Assembly: GCA_014529385.2 (NCBI GenBank)
Contig: CM043953.1
Location: forward strand, 69,670,372-69,691,871
DNA from: Adiantum capillus-veneris
Lineage: Eukaryota; Streptophyta; Polypodiopsida; Polypodiales; Pteridaceae
Reading direction: 5' to 3'
Length of the DNA stretch: 21,500 nucleotides
This document shows positions 1 to 11,116 of the stretch, piece by piece. The notes beneath the pieces are model-generated. The model searched no databases, was not told the origin of the DNA, and saw only the letters and a list, made by a program, of their open reading frames with translations. Each line of letters begins with the position of its first letter. Positions within the stretch are counted from its first letter, which is position 1. A program made the position numbers and the translations under genes.

Positions 1-1163
1 AAGCAGGTGCTAGGGGAAATGTATGCCTGAGGTGGCTTTTAGGCAAAAAAGGCACCAAAATGGTCCAGTTGGGATAAGGAGTTCAAGTGTCCAATGTGCT
101 CTATCAGTGTCCTGGAATGTAGTGCTTGAAGTGCTCTAGAAGCTGGTCTAGACAACTCCTCAAAGGGGACCCCCCCGTGTGGAAGATATTGCAGTTCAAA
201 ACTGGGAGGTGTTGCAGATCTCCAACGGGTAGGGCAACTGGGGACAAGTGGCTAGAGCTGGGGTCAGCGTATGCATGTAAAGAACATCAGTTGGTAAGCA
301 TGCCTATCTTTTGGATTGCAAATTGGAGCTATGTACTGCAAGTTATGGCCATTAGATGATTTTTTTGGGGTCTAGTTATGGGCCAAGTTGATCGAATTGG
401 AGGACGTGACATCTGGTGTTTTTTTGACTCTTGTCAATGTTCAAGAAAGTATTGTATGATGTGTGGAGACCATGGGATTTGAAGGATTGTCAAATGAAGT
501 CACCGTTGCCAAGTTATGGCTAGAAGAAGCTGGGTGTATTTGCCGAAAGAAGGGTGCCAGATGACTGTTTGCCATTTTTGCGGCCTTGATAGGTGGACTT
601 GGGAAATTCAAAGTGCGACAGGGTTTACATGAGATGAAGTCAGGGTGGTGTAGTTTTGGCCGGATCTGTCAACTTAGGCATCAAACTTGCAGGCACAAGG
701 CTACAGAGCTCTCAAGAGGGATTTTTGTTTTTGAGTTTGAGGATAGTCTTGAGTCGCCCCCATGAGGGAGGACACAGTGGTGATGCCATGTGGCAGGATA
801 AATCTACCACATGGGGTAACAAGGGCCAAAAATGAAGCCTATATAGGCTATGGCATGACACTCATGTGGTGTAATGAGCTAGGGAGAGTGAGCTCCCTTC
901 TCATGGCTATGGCGGTGATCTGTGTTGGCAATGCTAGTAGCTGTGCGAGCTTCGCTCGAGGTGGCGCATGGTGGCGTTTGACCGCGGTTTTTCCCTACAG
1001 GTTGTAGCGGCTAGTGGCCAAAAACGGTCAATGGCAGAGCCCTCTGGCATCATTGGTGTCTGTGGCGGCTTGGTAGAGTATGATGTGGCAGTCCCGCACA
1101 AGGGCAATTTCCCGCGGCCCAATGGGGCTTGGATCTTTTGGAGCAAAGAGTGTGGATAAGGGA

Positions 1164-1701
<538 letters not shown>

Positions 1702-1790
1702 TCTCAAGCACAATCAAAGAGGAGAGAGTAGATCAAGCAAGGCGGTGCCACCCCTTCCCAAAAGTTGCCAAACTAGAGTGCCCAAATGGA

Positions 1791-1837
1791 CCAATCAGAG
1801 TCGAGATACCAAAATTGAGAGAGACCACCTATATAAG
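1791..1837 (+). promoter_or_regulatory. Outer LTR core promoter candidate (CCAAT and TATA boxes)
   Basis: CCAATC at 1791 is followed about 38 bases later by CTATATAAG at 1829-1837. Spacing and orientation fit a plant RNA polymerase II promoter reading toward the gag remnant at 18503. The inner element inserted about 130 bases downstream, so it would separate this promoter from its gag. Confidence 0.5.
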
Positions 1838-1961
1838 CCATTTTTTAGTAATTTTTTATGCTTTTGGCCATTAGGCTTTTTTCCATATGGGTTTTTGCCT
1901 ACCGTTTATAGGAGAGCCAAGGTGAATGGGTGTTTTTTCCTAAGGGCCTTTTTGTGCAGAG

Positions 1962-1965
1962 GTGT
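1962..1965. repeat. Target site duplication of the inner element, left copy (GTGT)
   Basis: GTGT directly precedes the left LTR, and GTGT follows the right LTR at 18035-18038. A 5-bp duplication would need GGTGT to match GTGTG, which it does not, so 4 bp is the supported length. Both flanks are low-complexity GT, so chance matching is possible. Confidence 0.6.
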
Positions 1966-2123
1966 TGACGGACGCAAAGCGGACCACGAACCCCGACGGC
2001 CTCTAAAACGTCCGGGGTCGAATGGCTCACCTCGAGCCTGCCACGGTAAAGCGAACAGGGGGCACCACCTAGCTTTGAGCGGCTAGGACGCAAAGCCCAC
2101 GGTGATATGAACACCGCAAGCCT

Positions 2124-2223
<100 letters not shown>

Positions 2224-2590
2224 CTTGCAATTGATGAAAACAACCTTGGGGGTGTGAGGGTGATTTATTTCTGCAATATTTACAAGGTGGCATGCCGTGA
2301 TGGTAGAGAGGTAGGGAGAGGAGATGGTGCAACCTACTTGGTGCGTTCTCTAGGGCGACTCAATGACGGTGAATACTCATTGCCAAGAGCATGCATACGT
2401 TTGTGCATCGACCATTGGAGTCGAGAGGTGGATGTGGTTCCCTTCGCATGGTGCAATTTCCAAGGCAAACCCAACACACAAGAACCCCTCCCCGTGATGG
2501 TGATGGTGTCAATCCCTCCTACTACACTCTACCCAATGCTTGGTTCCACATAAGTTGCCCCCCCCCCCCGATAGTGACCTCTCAGTGCCA

Positions 2591-2598
2591 ATTTATAG
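2591..2598 (-). promoter_or_regulatory. TATA-box candidate in the 3' LTR
   Basis: The minus strand reads CTATAAAT in an otherwise conserved block and is preserved in both LTR copies (16197-16204 in the other). It sits about 20 bases upstream, in element direction, of the poly-C/G run. If used, transcription would start near 2565 and R plus U5 would be about 600 bases. Confidence 0.4.
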
Positions 2599-3133
2599 GT
2601 GTTGGCTGCTTGGATTATGGTAATCCCAGTGTGGTTAGTGTAATCTTAATCGGGGAGACAAAGCAAGTGGTGGGCCCGGTGTGGTTGACCCTTGCTTTGT
2701 TTTGGGGAAGGTTATTAAAAGATGGGAATCTCTAGGTGGGCCTTTGTCACCATCACCTAGAGAGAGGATATTTACAAAATGAAAATTTACAATGGCTTGG
2801 GTGAAAAACTGAAGATAATGGTAAAATAACCTAAAAATTACTGGGATGGCGTCGTGGTTGCGTGTTGCCGACGAATGGCGTGCTGCCGGTGCGTCGGTGT
2901 CGAGCGTACTTCTTTTCGGAGTCGGCCGGGGCATGCCTTTGGTGCATTTTTGTTTTTTGTTGTTGGCGGCGCGTTCTTTGGATCCTTCTTCTTTTTGTTT
3001 GTTGATGTCGTAGCCTTTTCCTTCGTATTGCGATGCGTGCGTATATACGTGTCTGTATGTATTTGTGCATGAGGCGGGTGTGTGTGTGTTTTGTATAGGT
3101 ATGTGTGTGCAAAAGCGTGCGTGGGAAGGGGGG

Positions 3134-3172
3134 CTATATATATATATATATATATATATAATGTATATATAT
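3134..3172. repeat. (TA)n microsatellite in the 3' LTR
   Basis: TA dinucleotides run for nearly 40 bases with one GT interruption. The 5' LTR keeps only a short, broken version near 16741-16772. Confidence 0.9.
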
Positions 3173-3271
3173 AAATTTTTTATTTTTTATTTCCTTCTGC
3201 GGATGGCTGGCGGCTTACTCTTCTGTGCAAGGTGGAAAGGGAGGGGGGGGGGGGGGGGGGTAGGATAGGGG

Positions 3272-3303
<32 letters not shown>

Positions 3304-3516
3304 TGTGTTGGCGTATTTGCTGCTGCCCGCATGGCGTGTGTGTGTGTGTGTATCGAATGCAGCGCGCGGCGCACAGGGCATGGGGAGAGAGAGGAGAGGG
3401 GGGGGGGGGTGTTGTGGGGTGTGTGTGTGAGTGAGAGGGAGTGTGTATGTGAGTGTGGGGCTGCAGCGCTGCCCGCCTGAGAGAGAGAGCGCTTTGGCGT
3501 GGCCTGCCGGTATCCG

Positions 3517-3520
<4 letters not shown>

Positions 3521-3600
<80 letters not shown>
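3521..3600. repeat. (GA)n microsatellite following a TATCCGGATGA unit
   Basis: About 40 GA units follow GCTTTGGCGTGG...TATCCGGATGA. In the 5' LTR the same unit is present twice with GA tracts between copies (17201 and 17287), so this site is a small unstable minisatellite. Confidence 0.9.
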
Positions 3601-3606
<6 letters not shown>

Positions 3607-3808
3607 AGCTTGGCGTGGCCGTGAGAGGGAGAATGAGGGAGAGGGGGAGGGGATAGGGGTGAGGGGATAAGAGATAGAGAGAGTGTGTAAGGGAGAGTGA
3701 GGGGAGAGGGGGAATGGCGGGGTATGGGAGATGTGTGGGTGAGAGGGAGAGGGGGGGGGGTGGTGTTGTCTTGCATGGGGCTTGAGGACGAAGGGGAAAT
3801 AATTCAAT

Positions 3809-3835
3809 GGGGGGGGGGGGGGGGGGGGGGGGGGG
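3809..3835. repeat. G27 homopolymer in the 3' LTR
   Basis: There are 27 consecutive G bases. The homologous point in the 5' LTR (about 17532-17543) has an A and about 12 G. The exact length may be affected by sequencing error. Confidence 0.85.
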
Positions 3836-4311
3836 TGTAAGGGAATATATCTGCGGGCCAAAGAGAGGGGGGAATGAGAATGAGCCGAGGGAGGGTGAGG
3901 CGAGCGGGTGGGGAAGAGGGAGGAGGGGTCGGGGGAGGGAATATTGACTGGCCAAAGAGAGGGGGGGGGGAATGAGGGTAGAGGGTAATGGGAGAGGGGA
4001 TAGGGTGAGTGTAAGAGTGAGGGAGGGGGGGGTTCTCACGCTGCTCACACCGAGGGAGCACGAGAGAGGGGTTGGGGGTTCCTTCTCTGAGTTTCTGCCT
4101 GGCCGGGGAGGGTGAATCAGGAGGAGAGAGATATTAGGGAAGGGGGTATGTAGGGAAAATGGGGGGGAGAGAGTGCGAGGGTTTTATCCGATGCCCGTAG
4201 GGCGGGAGGGGGAAAAAATAAGTTACGATGGGGGGGTACTGAGAGTGGGGGGGGTGTAATGAGTTTTTTTCTTTTTTTTCTACTTGATTTCCAAAAGTCG
4301 GCTATCATTAG

Positions 4312-4324
4312 CCCTCTCTCTTTT
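4312..4324 (-). other. Polypurine tract of the inner element
   Basis: The minus strand reads AAAAGAGAGAGGG, followed by CTAA and then the 3' LTR start TGATAG at 4307. This is where a plus-strand primer is expected in an LTR retrotransposon. It lies just beyond the end of the integrase frame (4337). Confidence 0.75.
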
Positions 4325-4336
4325 GGCTAGAGGCAT

Positions 4337-6145
4337 TCATGCTTCTAGCCCTTCTTCAGTTTCTTCAGCTATAGAGTTAGAGGGTTCTCCATCTTCTGGA
4401 ATGTCTAGCACGAATTCTGGGTCAAACCTAAGGAAATACCTCTTCAGTATCCATCCATTGACTTTAGTCTTGTGAATTCTCCCATCTGCTTCCATCAGCT
4501 TATAACTGCCGTTGTCGTAGCGCTTCTTGATGATGAATGGCCCTTCCCATCTGGGTTGAAATTTCTTATCCTTCCTGGTATCAAATCTGTTGTCGTATCG
4601 CAGCACTAGAATGCCTATTTCGAGTCCTTTCTCTTTAAGCCCTTGATTGAAAGTGAGTCGGCGTCATTCTGCCTGTGCTGCATAGTGATTGATTGCTTCT
4701 TCCCTATCCAGTTGGAGTCTCTCTAGATCCAAGATGTGGTTTCGAAGGTTTACGATTGGACGGTGGGAATGGCTGGCCAAGACTCATAAGCTGGCTATTT
4801 GTACCTCAATGGGTAGAATTGCCTCCTTCCCATAAACTAGATGGGAAGGGGTGAAACCTAGTGATGTTCGGAACGTTGTTCTGTAGGCCCAAAGAGCTGC
4901 CATGAGATGTTTATCCCAATCTCCTGTATGGTTGTTCACCTGTTTTGTGATGATCTTGCAAATCATTCCATTTACCTTCTCTACCAGACCATTGCATTGT
5001 GGATAGTATGGTGTGGAATGCCGACGTGTGATGCCTAACTTCTTCATCAATTCTCCTACCACATCACCTCTGAATCCTGGTCCTCTATCTGATATTATCT
5101 CAAGAGGAGTGCCAAAATGGCAAACGATATGCTCAAACATGAACTTTTCCACCTCTTGGGTTGTAATGCGGGTGGTGGCCGTTGCTTTTGCCCATCGCGT
5201 CATGTGGTCTACACCCACTATGATGTATAGTTTACCTAATTGGGCCCTTGGTAAGGGACCAATTGCATCTATTCCCCATTTCTCAAACGGACCATATGAA
5301 ATGATAGGGGTTTGTGGCTCGTAGGTTAGCGTACGATCACTGGCCACTTGACAAGCCCTACATGTTTTACACCAATGGTGTACATCTCTGTTCAAACTAG
5401 GCCAAAAGTATCCTGCTTGTAGAATCTTCCTACTAGTGATATCTAGAGCAAAATGACCATCGCAGACGCCGTCATGGCAGCTTGAAATTACCTCTGTGAT
5501 TTCACTGGAGGTTGGCACCCGCCTGAGAATTTGATCCTTGCCCTTAAAATACAAGTGGTCGTCTATAAGGCGGTACCTAGTAGCCTTCCTTACCAGCCAT
5601 TGTTTTTGGCCTTTAGTGTGTCCTGTTGGACATTCCCCTGTATTCAGAAAGCTGATGATATCATGCATAGCGTCACTGCCTTGGAAGAGGGGTAGTTTTA
5701 ACTTGATTGCTCCTATCGTAACATCTTGTATTCTTTCTTTAGCTAGTGCATCTGCCTCCTGATTTTCTGCTCTGGGAATATGGAAGAGTTTTACTGCTTC
5801 AAACTTCTTCAGAAGGTCCTTAACTTGGCGAAGTTGACCAAGTAAAACCTGATTTTTGCACTCATAGGTGCCATTTATCTGCCTAATCAAAAGCAAAGCG
5901 TCGGCGAACACATTCAAGCGCTGAATTTTTTGTGAAATACATTGTTCCAGCCCAAGGATTAGGGCTGCATACTCTGCCTCATTGTTAGAGTGGGAGTGTA
6001 ATAATTGCCCCATGGAGAATACTCTTTCCTGCTGTTCATTGAAAATGACCATGCCTGCTGTAGACTGATCCATTGTTCTCTTGTATGCTCCGTCAAAGAA
6101 AAGAGAGTGAGCTCTCCCTAGCTTAGGGCTCTCTTTATCTGGTAT
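4337..6145 (-). pseudogene. pol, second (Tat-type) RNase H and integrase, broken by stops
   Basis: One reading frame covers the region. The extra RNase H keeps all four expected acids: Asp in FFDGAY (codon 6094-6092) and, counting from Met at 6073, E34 (NEAEY), D58 (FADAL) and D108 (EADAL). Integrase follows with a His-His-Cys-Cys zinc site (H200, H207, C238, C241) and catalytic D269, D329 and E365. The last two are 35 residues apart, the classic DD35E pattern. The C-terminal part contains WEGPFIIKKRYDNGSYKL and ends at 4337. No chromodomain is seen. In-frame TGA codons at 4786-4784 and 4666-4664 cut the integrase C-terminus, and a TGA at 6148-6146 separates this part from the upstream RNase H. 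Apart from these the frame is open, so decay is mild. Confidence 0.93.
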
Positions 6146-7501
6146 TCATTCCTTTGCTTCCGTGTTGACCTTCAGCTTCTTCTCGTAGTGGCAATGAGTG
6201 AGAATTCCTGCTAGACTAGCCCTGGTGGAGTTTTCTACTTGTATGGTGTAATCAAACTCTTGTAGTCTAATTAACCACTTTGAGATCCTAGATGAGACAT
6301 CCATGTGCCGCATTACATATGGGAAAACCTCTTCCATTGTCAGGATTACAGATGGTCTAGGCAAGAGATAGGAGCGGAATTTCGTGGTATCAAACATTAG
6401 TGCCAGAACCATGTGTTCTACTTCGGTGAATCCCTTTTCTGATGGGGTCATGACTCGACTAGAGAAGTAAATAGGACGCATGAAAGAAGTTTTGGTATCC
6501 TTTTGCATTAGCACTGCTCCCAGAGTATCATTTCCCACACTAGGGTTCACATAGAATGGCTCGTCCCACTTAGGAGGTGAAATAGTGGGAAGCTTAGATA
6601 GGACTTGCTTTACCTCAGTAAACTGCTGCTCATTCTCTTCACTCCATGAGAAAACATCCCTTTGGGTGAGTTGTTGTAGGGGAAGGACCACTTGAGATAG
6701 CAGGTGAATGAACCTGCTTAAATATCTTACCTTCTGAAGGAAAGAAACCAACTGCTTGGCGGTGGTGGGAGATGATAAAGATACCAGAGCCTGAATTTTG
6801 CTGGGGTCATCCTCGATTCCTTTTGCTGAAATTACATGACCAAGGAGAGTGACCTTGCTCTCACCAATGTGACACTTGTCCACATTGAGTTGGCCGTCAT
6901 AGACTTTGCTTAGATGAAGGGCTCGTGAGCTATAGATGCAAAAATCATCTATGAAAACCCGTATTGATGTTCCAAAGTAGGGTTGTAAAACAAATGTCAC
7001 ATAGCGTTGAAATATGGCTGGGGCGTTGGTGAGGCCAAATGGCATCACTCTGTAAGCAAAACATCCCCAAGGTGTGATGAAGGTTGTCTTCTTATGATCC
7101 TCCTCCGCAATGGTAATCTGGAAGTATCCTTAGTAGCCATCGCATATTGTGTAGCGTTCGTGACCTGCCACTTCATTGAGTATTTCATCCTGGAATGGGA
7201 GGGGAAAATGATCCCTCTTCGTGGCTGCATTGAGAGGTTTATAATCCACACAGACTCTCCATTTACCATTTTTTTTTGGTGTGACTACTACTGGGGAGAC
7301 CCATTCTGAGTCTTCGACAGGGTAGATGAAACCTGCTTGTAGCAAACTCCTTACTTCTTTAAGCAATGCCTCTTGTTGGATTACTCCAAGTCTTTTGAGC
7401 TTCTGTACTACGGGTTTACTGCCTTCCTTGAGCTTTATGTGGTGTTGCACTACTGTAATTCCTGTGATCTTATCATAGCCATCAATGAACAAAGTAGTGA
7501 A
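6146..7501 (-). pseudogene. pol, reverse transcriptase (most of it) and degenerate first RNase H
   Basis: From the CACTA junction at 7501 the frame holds the usual reverse transcriptase blocks: WVSPVVVTPKKNGKWRVCVD, then DHFPLPF, then TTFITPWG, then MPFGLTNAPAIFQ and FIDD as the YxDD box (residues 32-35 counted from Met at 7048). A TAA at 7132-7130 replaces the residue expected between DGY and GYFQ. After FIDDFCIYS the spacing to QLNVDKC is about ten residues shorter than usual, which suggests an in-frame deletion. The RNase H that follows (about residues 164-290) has FYVNPSVGND where a first catalytic Asp is expected, and LTMEE where the family has LTDQP, so it lacks at least two catalytic acids. 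Such decay of the first RNase H is known in Tat elements that carry a second one. It ends at TGA 6148-6146. Confidence 0.92.
7499..7501. repeat. Target site duplication of the CACTA element, left copy (GAA)
   Basis: GAA sits directly before CACTACAACA, and GAA directly follows TGTTGTAGTG at 12447-12449. Three bases is the standard duplication for CACTA elements. With one copy removed, the reverse transcriptase codons on both sides are in the same frame. Confidence 0.93.
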
Positions 7502-7511
7502 CACTACAACA
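7502..7511. repeat. CACTA left terminal inverted repeat
   Basis: CACTACAACA pairs exactly with the right end at 12437-12446. Beyond ten bases the two ends drift apart (CTAAACG versus AAAAAAC). Confidence 0.95.
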
Positions 7512-7523
7512 CTAAACGAAGAT

Positions 7524-7680
7524 ATCGAGCGTCTATATCGACGGCCATGCCTTTCCACGCGTATATCGACGACATTAGCGGGCGTTGCTATATGCGTCGC
7601 AATGAGCGTCGATATATGCGTGGAAAGGATTTATTTGCCATGCGTATAGCGACGCGTATATCGATGCCAACAAAATTGGG
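7524..7680. repeat. CACTA left subterminal repeat array
   Basis: At least six short related motifs occur in both orientations, for example GTCTATATCGACG, GCGTATATCGACG, GCGTCGATATATGCG and GCGTATAGCGACGCG. In CACTA elements such arrays are the binding sites of the TNPA-type protein. The matching array at the other end is 12329-12428. Confidence 0.8.
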
Positions 7681-7776
7681 GGAAAAAAGCGAAACCCGCG
7701 CACAAGGGCCATTTTCGCCTGCTCGGGTCTTGGCCGAAACCTGCTGCGCAGGTATTATGTCCATATCCACCCTCCC

Positions 7777-7836
7777 CAACCCCTCTCTCTTGCTCTCTCT
7801 CTCTCTCTCTACCCCTACATCGTGTGTGTGTGTGTG

Positions 7837-7870
<34 letters not shown>

Positions 7871-7916
7871 GTGTGTGTGTGTGTAGGAAAGAGAGAGAGA
7901 GAGAGGTGTGTGTGTG

Positions 7917-7976
<60 letters not shown>

Positions 7977-7993
7977 GTGTGTGTGTGTGTGTA

Positions 7994-8056
<63 letters not shown>
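7777..8056. repeat. Compound (CT)n, (GT)n and (GA)n microsatellites in the CACTA element
   Basis: A (CT)n stretch at about 7782-7811 is followed by four blocks that alternate (GT)n TAGG with (GA)n, ending at 8056. The repeated GTGTGTAGGA joints show the tract grew by duplication of a GT-GA unit. It has no coding value. Confidence 0.9.
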
Positions 8057-8059
<3 letters not shown>

Positions 8060-8516
8060 AATGTATGCTTAGGAAATTAAAACTAAAGAAAAAAAATTAA
8101 AGAGAGAAATGAAATGAAATGTTATATTAACGTCTTCGAAAGGCCAAAGTGACCTATGAGACATGAGACAAGAAAGTTACAATGTGATGGATCTGATACA
8201 AATTCAGAGTAAGAAGATGACAAAATAAAATTATGGAATCCTAAACTGCTTAGTGTGGACTAAACGGCTAAACAAGCTAGTTGGGATAGGTAGATCTCCT
8301 CCATGGTCAGTACTCTGACCGGACGTTGTGCATGTTGAGCCAAAGTGACCTAGCTAGATCCTCTGATGCAGCCTCTGTCGATGTTGTGCAGTCCTCCGCA
8401 GTCGTGGGCATCTAGATCTCCCTAGATCAGTCGCTCGTTCGATCATTAGAGAGATAGGGAAGTAGAGAGAGAGAGAGAGGAAATAGAGAGATAGAGAAAG
8501 AGAGTTATATAAATAT

Positions 8517-8634
<118 letters not shown>

Positions 8635-8951
8635 GGAAGTGGAGCTCCAGGAGTTATGGTAGAGAAATAGGAAAATAGAGAAATAGAGAGAGATAGGAAA
8701 ATAGAGAAAGAGAGATAGCGAGAGCGAGAGCGAGATCGAGAGAGAGAGAGAGAAAGAGAGATAGCGAGATCGAGATCGAGAGAGAAAGAACGAGAGATAG
8801 GGTACGTAGACAGAGAAGAAACTATGGAACTAAAAGAGGCAAAGGGGTTTTGCCTGCTACATGCATTGCCATGTACACCTGGGAGTGCACGTATGTGTCT
8901 ACCCATATAGGATTTCACCAATAAAGACGAGATTTTGACCCGGTGGTCCTG

Positions 8952-8987
8952 ATCTCCGTACACCTCTGGACCGAGGTGTACGGAGAT
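8952..8987. repeat. Perfect inverted repeat with 15-bp arms
   Basis: ATCTCCGTACACCTC (8952-8966) and its exact complement (8973-8987) flank a 6-base spacer TGGACC. Transcribed, it would form a stable hairpin about 90 bases upstream of the transposase start. Confidence 0.85.
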
Positions 8988-9273
8988 TGGGCAAGACTAG
9001 AGAGTGCGAGGTAGTTTACATTGTGAGATATATATATATATATATATATAGTAAAACAACATTCATAATCATTGTAGATGGCAACCTCATCAACTCACAT
9101 GGAGGAAAAGATTGCATGCTCGTGCATGCTCTGCAAGTATCAAATCCTGCGCAAGCATAGGATATGTAATGAGCATGTGCACAAGTACGGAGAGTTTGCT
9201 AGAGAAACCGTACCGAATCTGCGATACGACTCCTACGGAATGGGCATTGATTTCCGTGACATAGCACCTACAT

Positions 9274-9381
<108 letters not shown>

Positions 9382-10458
9382 GCGTGAAGGTCCGACCAAT
9401 ATAGAGCCACGGATGGAAGTAGAAAAGGGCTTACAGACAGAAGACGACGGCATGGAGGAGATGTTGGATGCCTTCTTCCAGACAAGTGAGGAGAATGCGA
9501 ACGAAGCAGCACCTGAAGCCGTGTGCCTATCTCCTGAAGACATGTTGAGAAAGTTGGCACGTCAACCAATCTATGAAGGCGCCAAAATATATGTGCTTCG
9601 TACTTGTCTGGCGTTTTTGAATCTTCAGTCACTGTACGGGTGGTCAGATGCAAGCGTCATTCCGATTGCAAAGGTGATTTGCTCGAAGAGCTTTAATTTT
9701 AATTTAATGTGGCTTAAACAGGTTATTGCGGGAGCAAATTCTCCCGGCTGGCAATGAAATGCCCCCCTCCAAGCCAGATGCAAAGCAACTTCTGACCTCA
9801 GTTGGCTTGGACTACAACAAGATTCATGCATGTCCAAATGATTGCATTCTTTTTCGCAATGAATTCGCAGATTGTCTATCGTGTCCTTAGTGCGGAGCAA
9901 TGCGCTACAAACAAGATGCAGTTGGCGAGATAGTGCCAGCTAAAGTGTTGCGGCATTTCCCTATTATTCCTAGGATAAAAAGCATGTTTCGTTGTGGTTC
10001 CATTGCAAAGTTGATGCGGTGGCATTCTACGAATAGATCCACTGACGCAACATTTAGGGTGCCCGCTGATTCGAAGGCTTGGAGGCACATTGAAGATACC
10101 TGGCCACATTTTAAGAGTGAACCACGCAATTTGCGTTTGGGCATGGCAATGGATGGAGTCAATCCATTTGGCTTGAGAAGCTCGTCATGGAGCACTTGGC
10201 CTGTGTGCCTTATCAATTACCTCCCTCCGTGGCTTGCTATCAAGAAGGGTCATTTGATTTTAAGCTTGATTGTACCTGGTAAGTTCAAAGCAAAAAACAT
10301 GGAAGTTTATCTAGCTCCACTAGTTGACGAGCTCCAGGAGTTATGGCATGGGATTGACATAGTAGATGCGGTTGAACCAGTAGGACAACAGCATGCAAGG
10401 ATCCATGGACTTCTTATGTGGACTATGCATGATTGGCCACGATACGGAGAAGCTTCTG

Positions 10459-10537
10459 GTAATGGTTATTGATTTACAAAATTCTCGCTATTCGCAAGCC
10501 CTTTGCCTTGGCCTGATTCATGCTTTGATATATGCAG
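10459..10537 (+). other. Intron in the TNP2-like gene
   Basis: The GTAATG donor at 10459 and TATGCAG acceptor ending at 10537 enclose 79 AT-rich bases. Splicing joins G at 10458 to GA at 10538, makes a Gly codon, and restores the family order GEASG then GYNACPICG without loss. The fit of phase and protein makes this a confident intron. Confidence 0.88.
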
Positions 10538-11116
10538 GACTAACAACTTCGGGATACAATGCATGTCCAATTTGCGGGCAGTCTTTGGATGTGCGCTATT
10601 CTACCTCTCTTCGAAAGACAATTTATCAAGGCCACCACCGTTACCTTCCAGATGGCCATCACTTGTGCGAAGGCCACCTTGGTCGCGTCGAATGTCGTCC
10701 TACGCATGTACAAGAGTGGCGTCACCGATGGGAGCAACATGAGGGGCAACCTGTTCCAGGAATGAAATGTTTGTCCATTCTCCATACGTTGCCGTACTGG
10801 GGTGATCTACTAATTAACCATTTGCTGGATCCAATGCATATATTCAAGAATGTGGGATAGCTCCTCTAGAAGACAATCATGGGAATGAAAGACAATCGAG
10901 CTTCACGAGATGATTTGCAGTCGGTTGAAAGATGCCAGAGCTGTGGCCTTTCAACAATGCAGCTGGTCAAACAAAACTTCCAAGAGCGCCATGGGTATTG
11001 CTAAAAAACGAAGAGCGACAAGTGAAAAGGGTGATTTTAGAGTTCAGGACGCCAACAGGATATATGCGATGTCTCAAGACAGCATTCACCCGTGACGATC
11101 AACTGTCAGGGTTGAA

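Noticed and set aside
840-860. Second LTR promoter at CCTATATAGGC
   Set aside because: It is a palindrome changed to GCATATATAGGC in the right copy and lacks a nearby CCAAT-like context; the candidate at 1829 fits better.
5013-5324. Plus-strand open frames opposite integrase, reverse transcriptase and gag (for example 5013-5324, 5538-5762, 7007-7309, 13767-14222)
   Set aside because: They mirror well-supported minus-strand pol and gag frames and show no family motif of their own.
9674-9721. A 48-bp intron in the transposase (GT at 9674, AG at 9721)
   Set aside because: Removing it keeps the exon frame and leads to a stop, while the homologous text is one frame away; a simple frameshift or decayed intron cannot be told apart.
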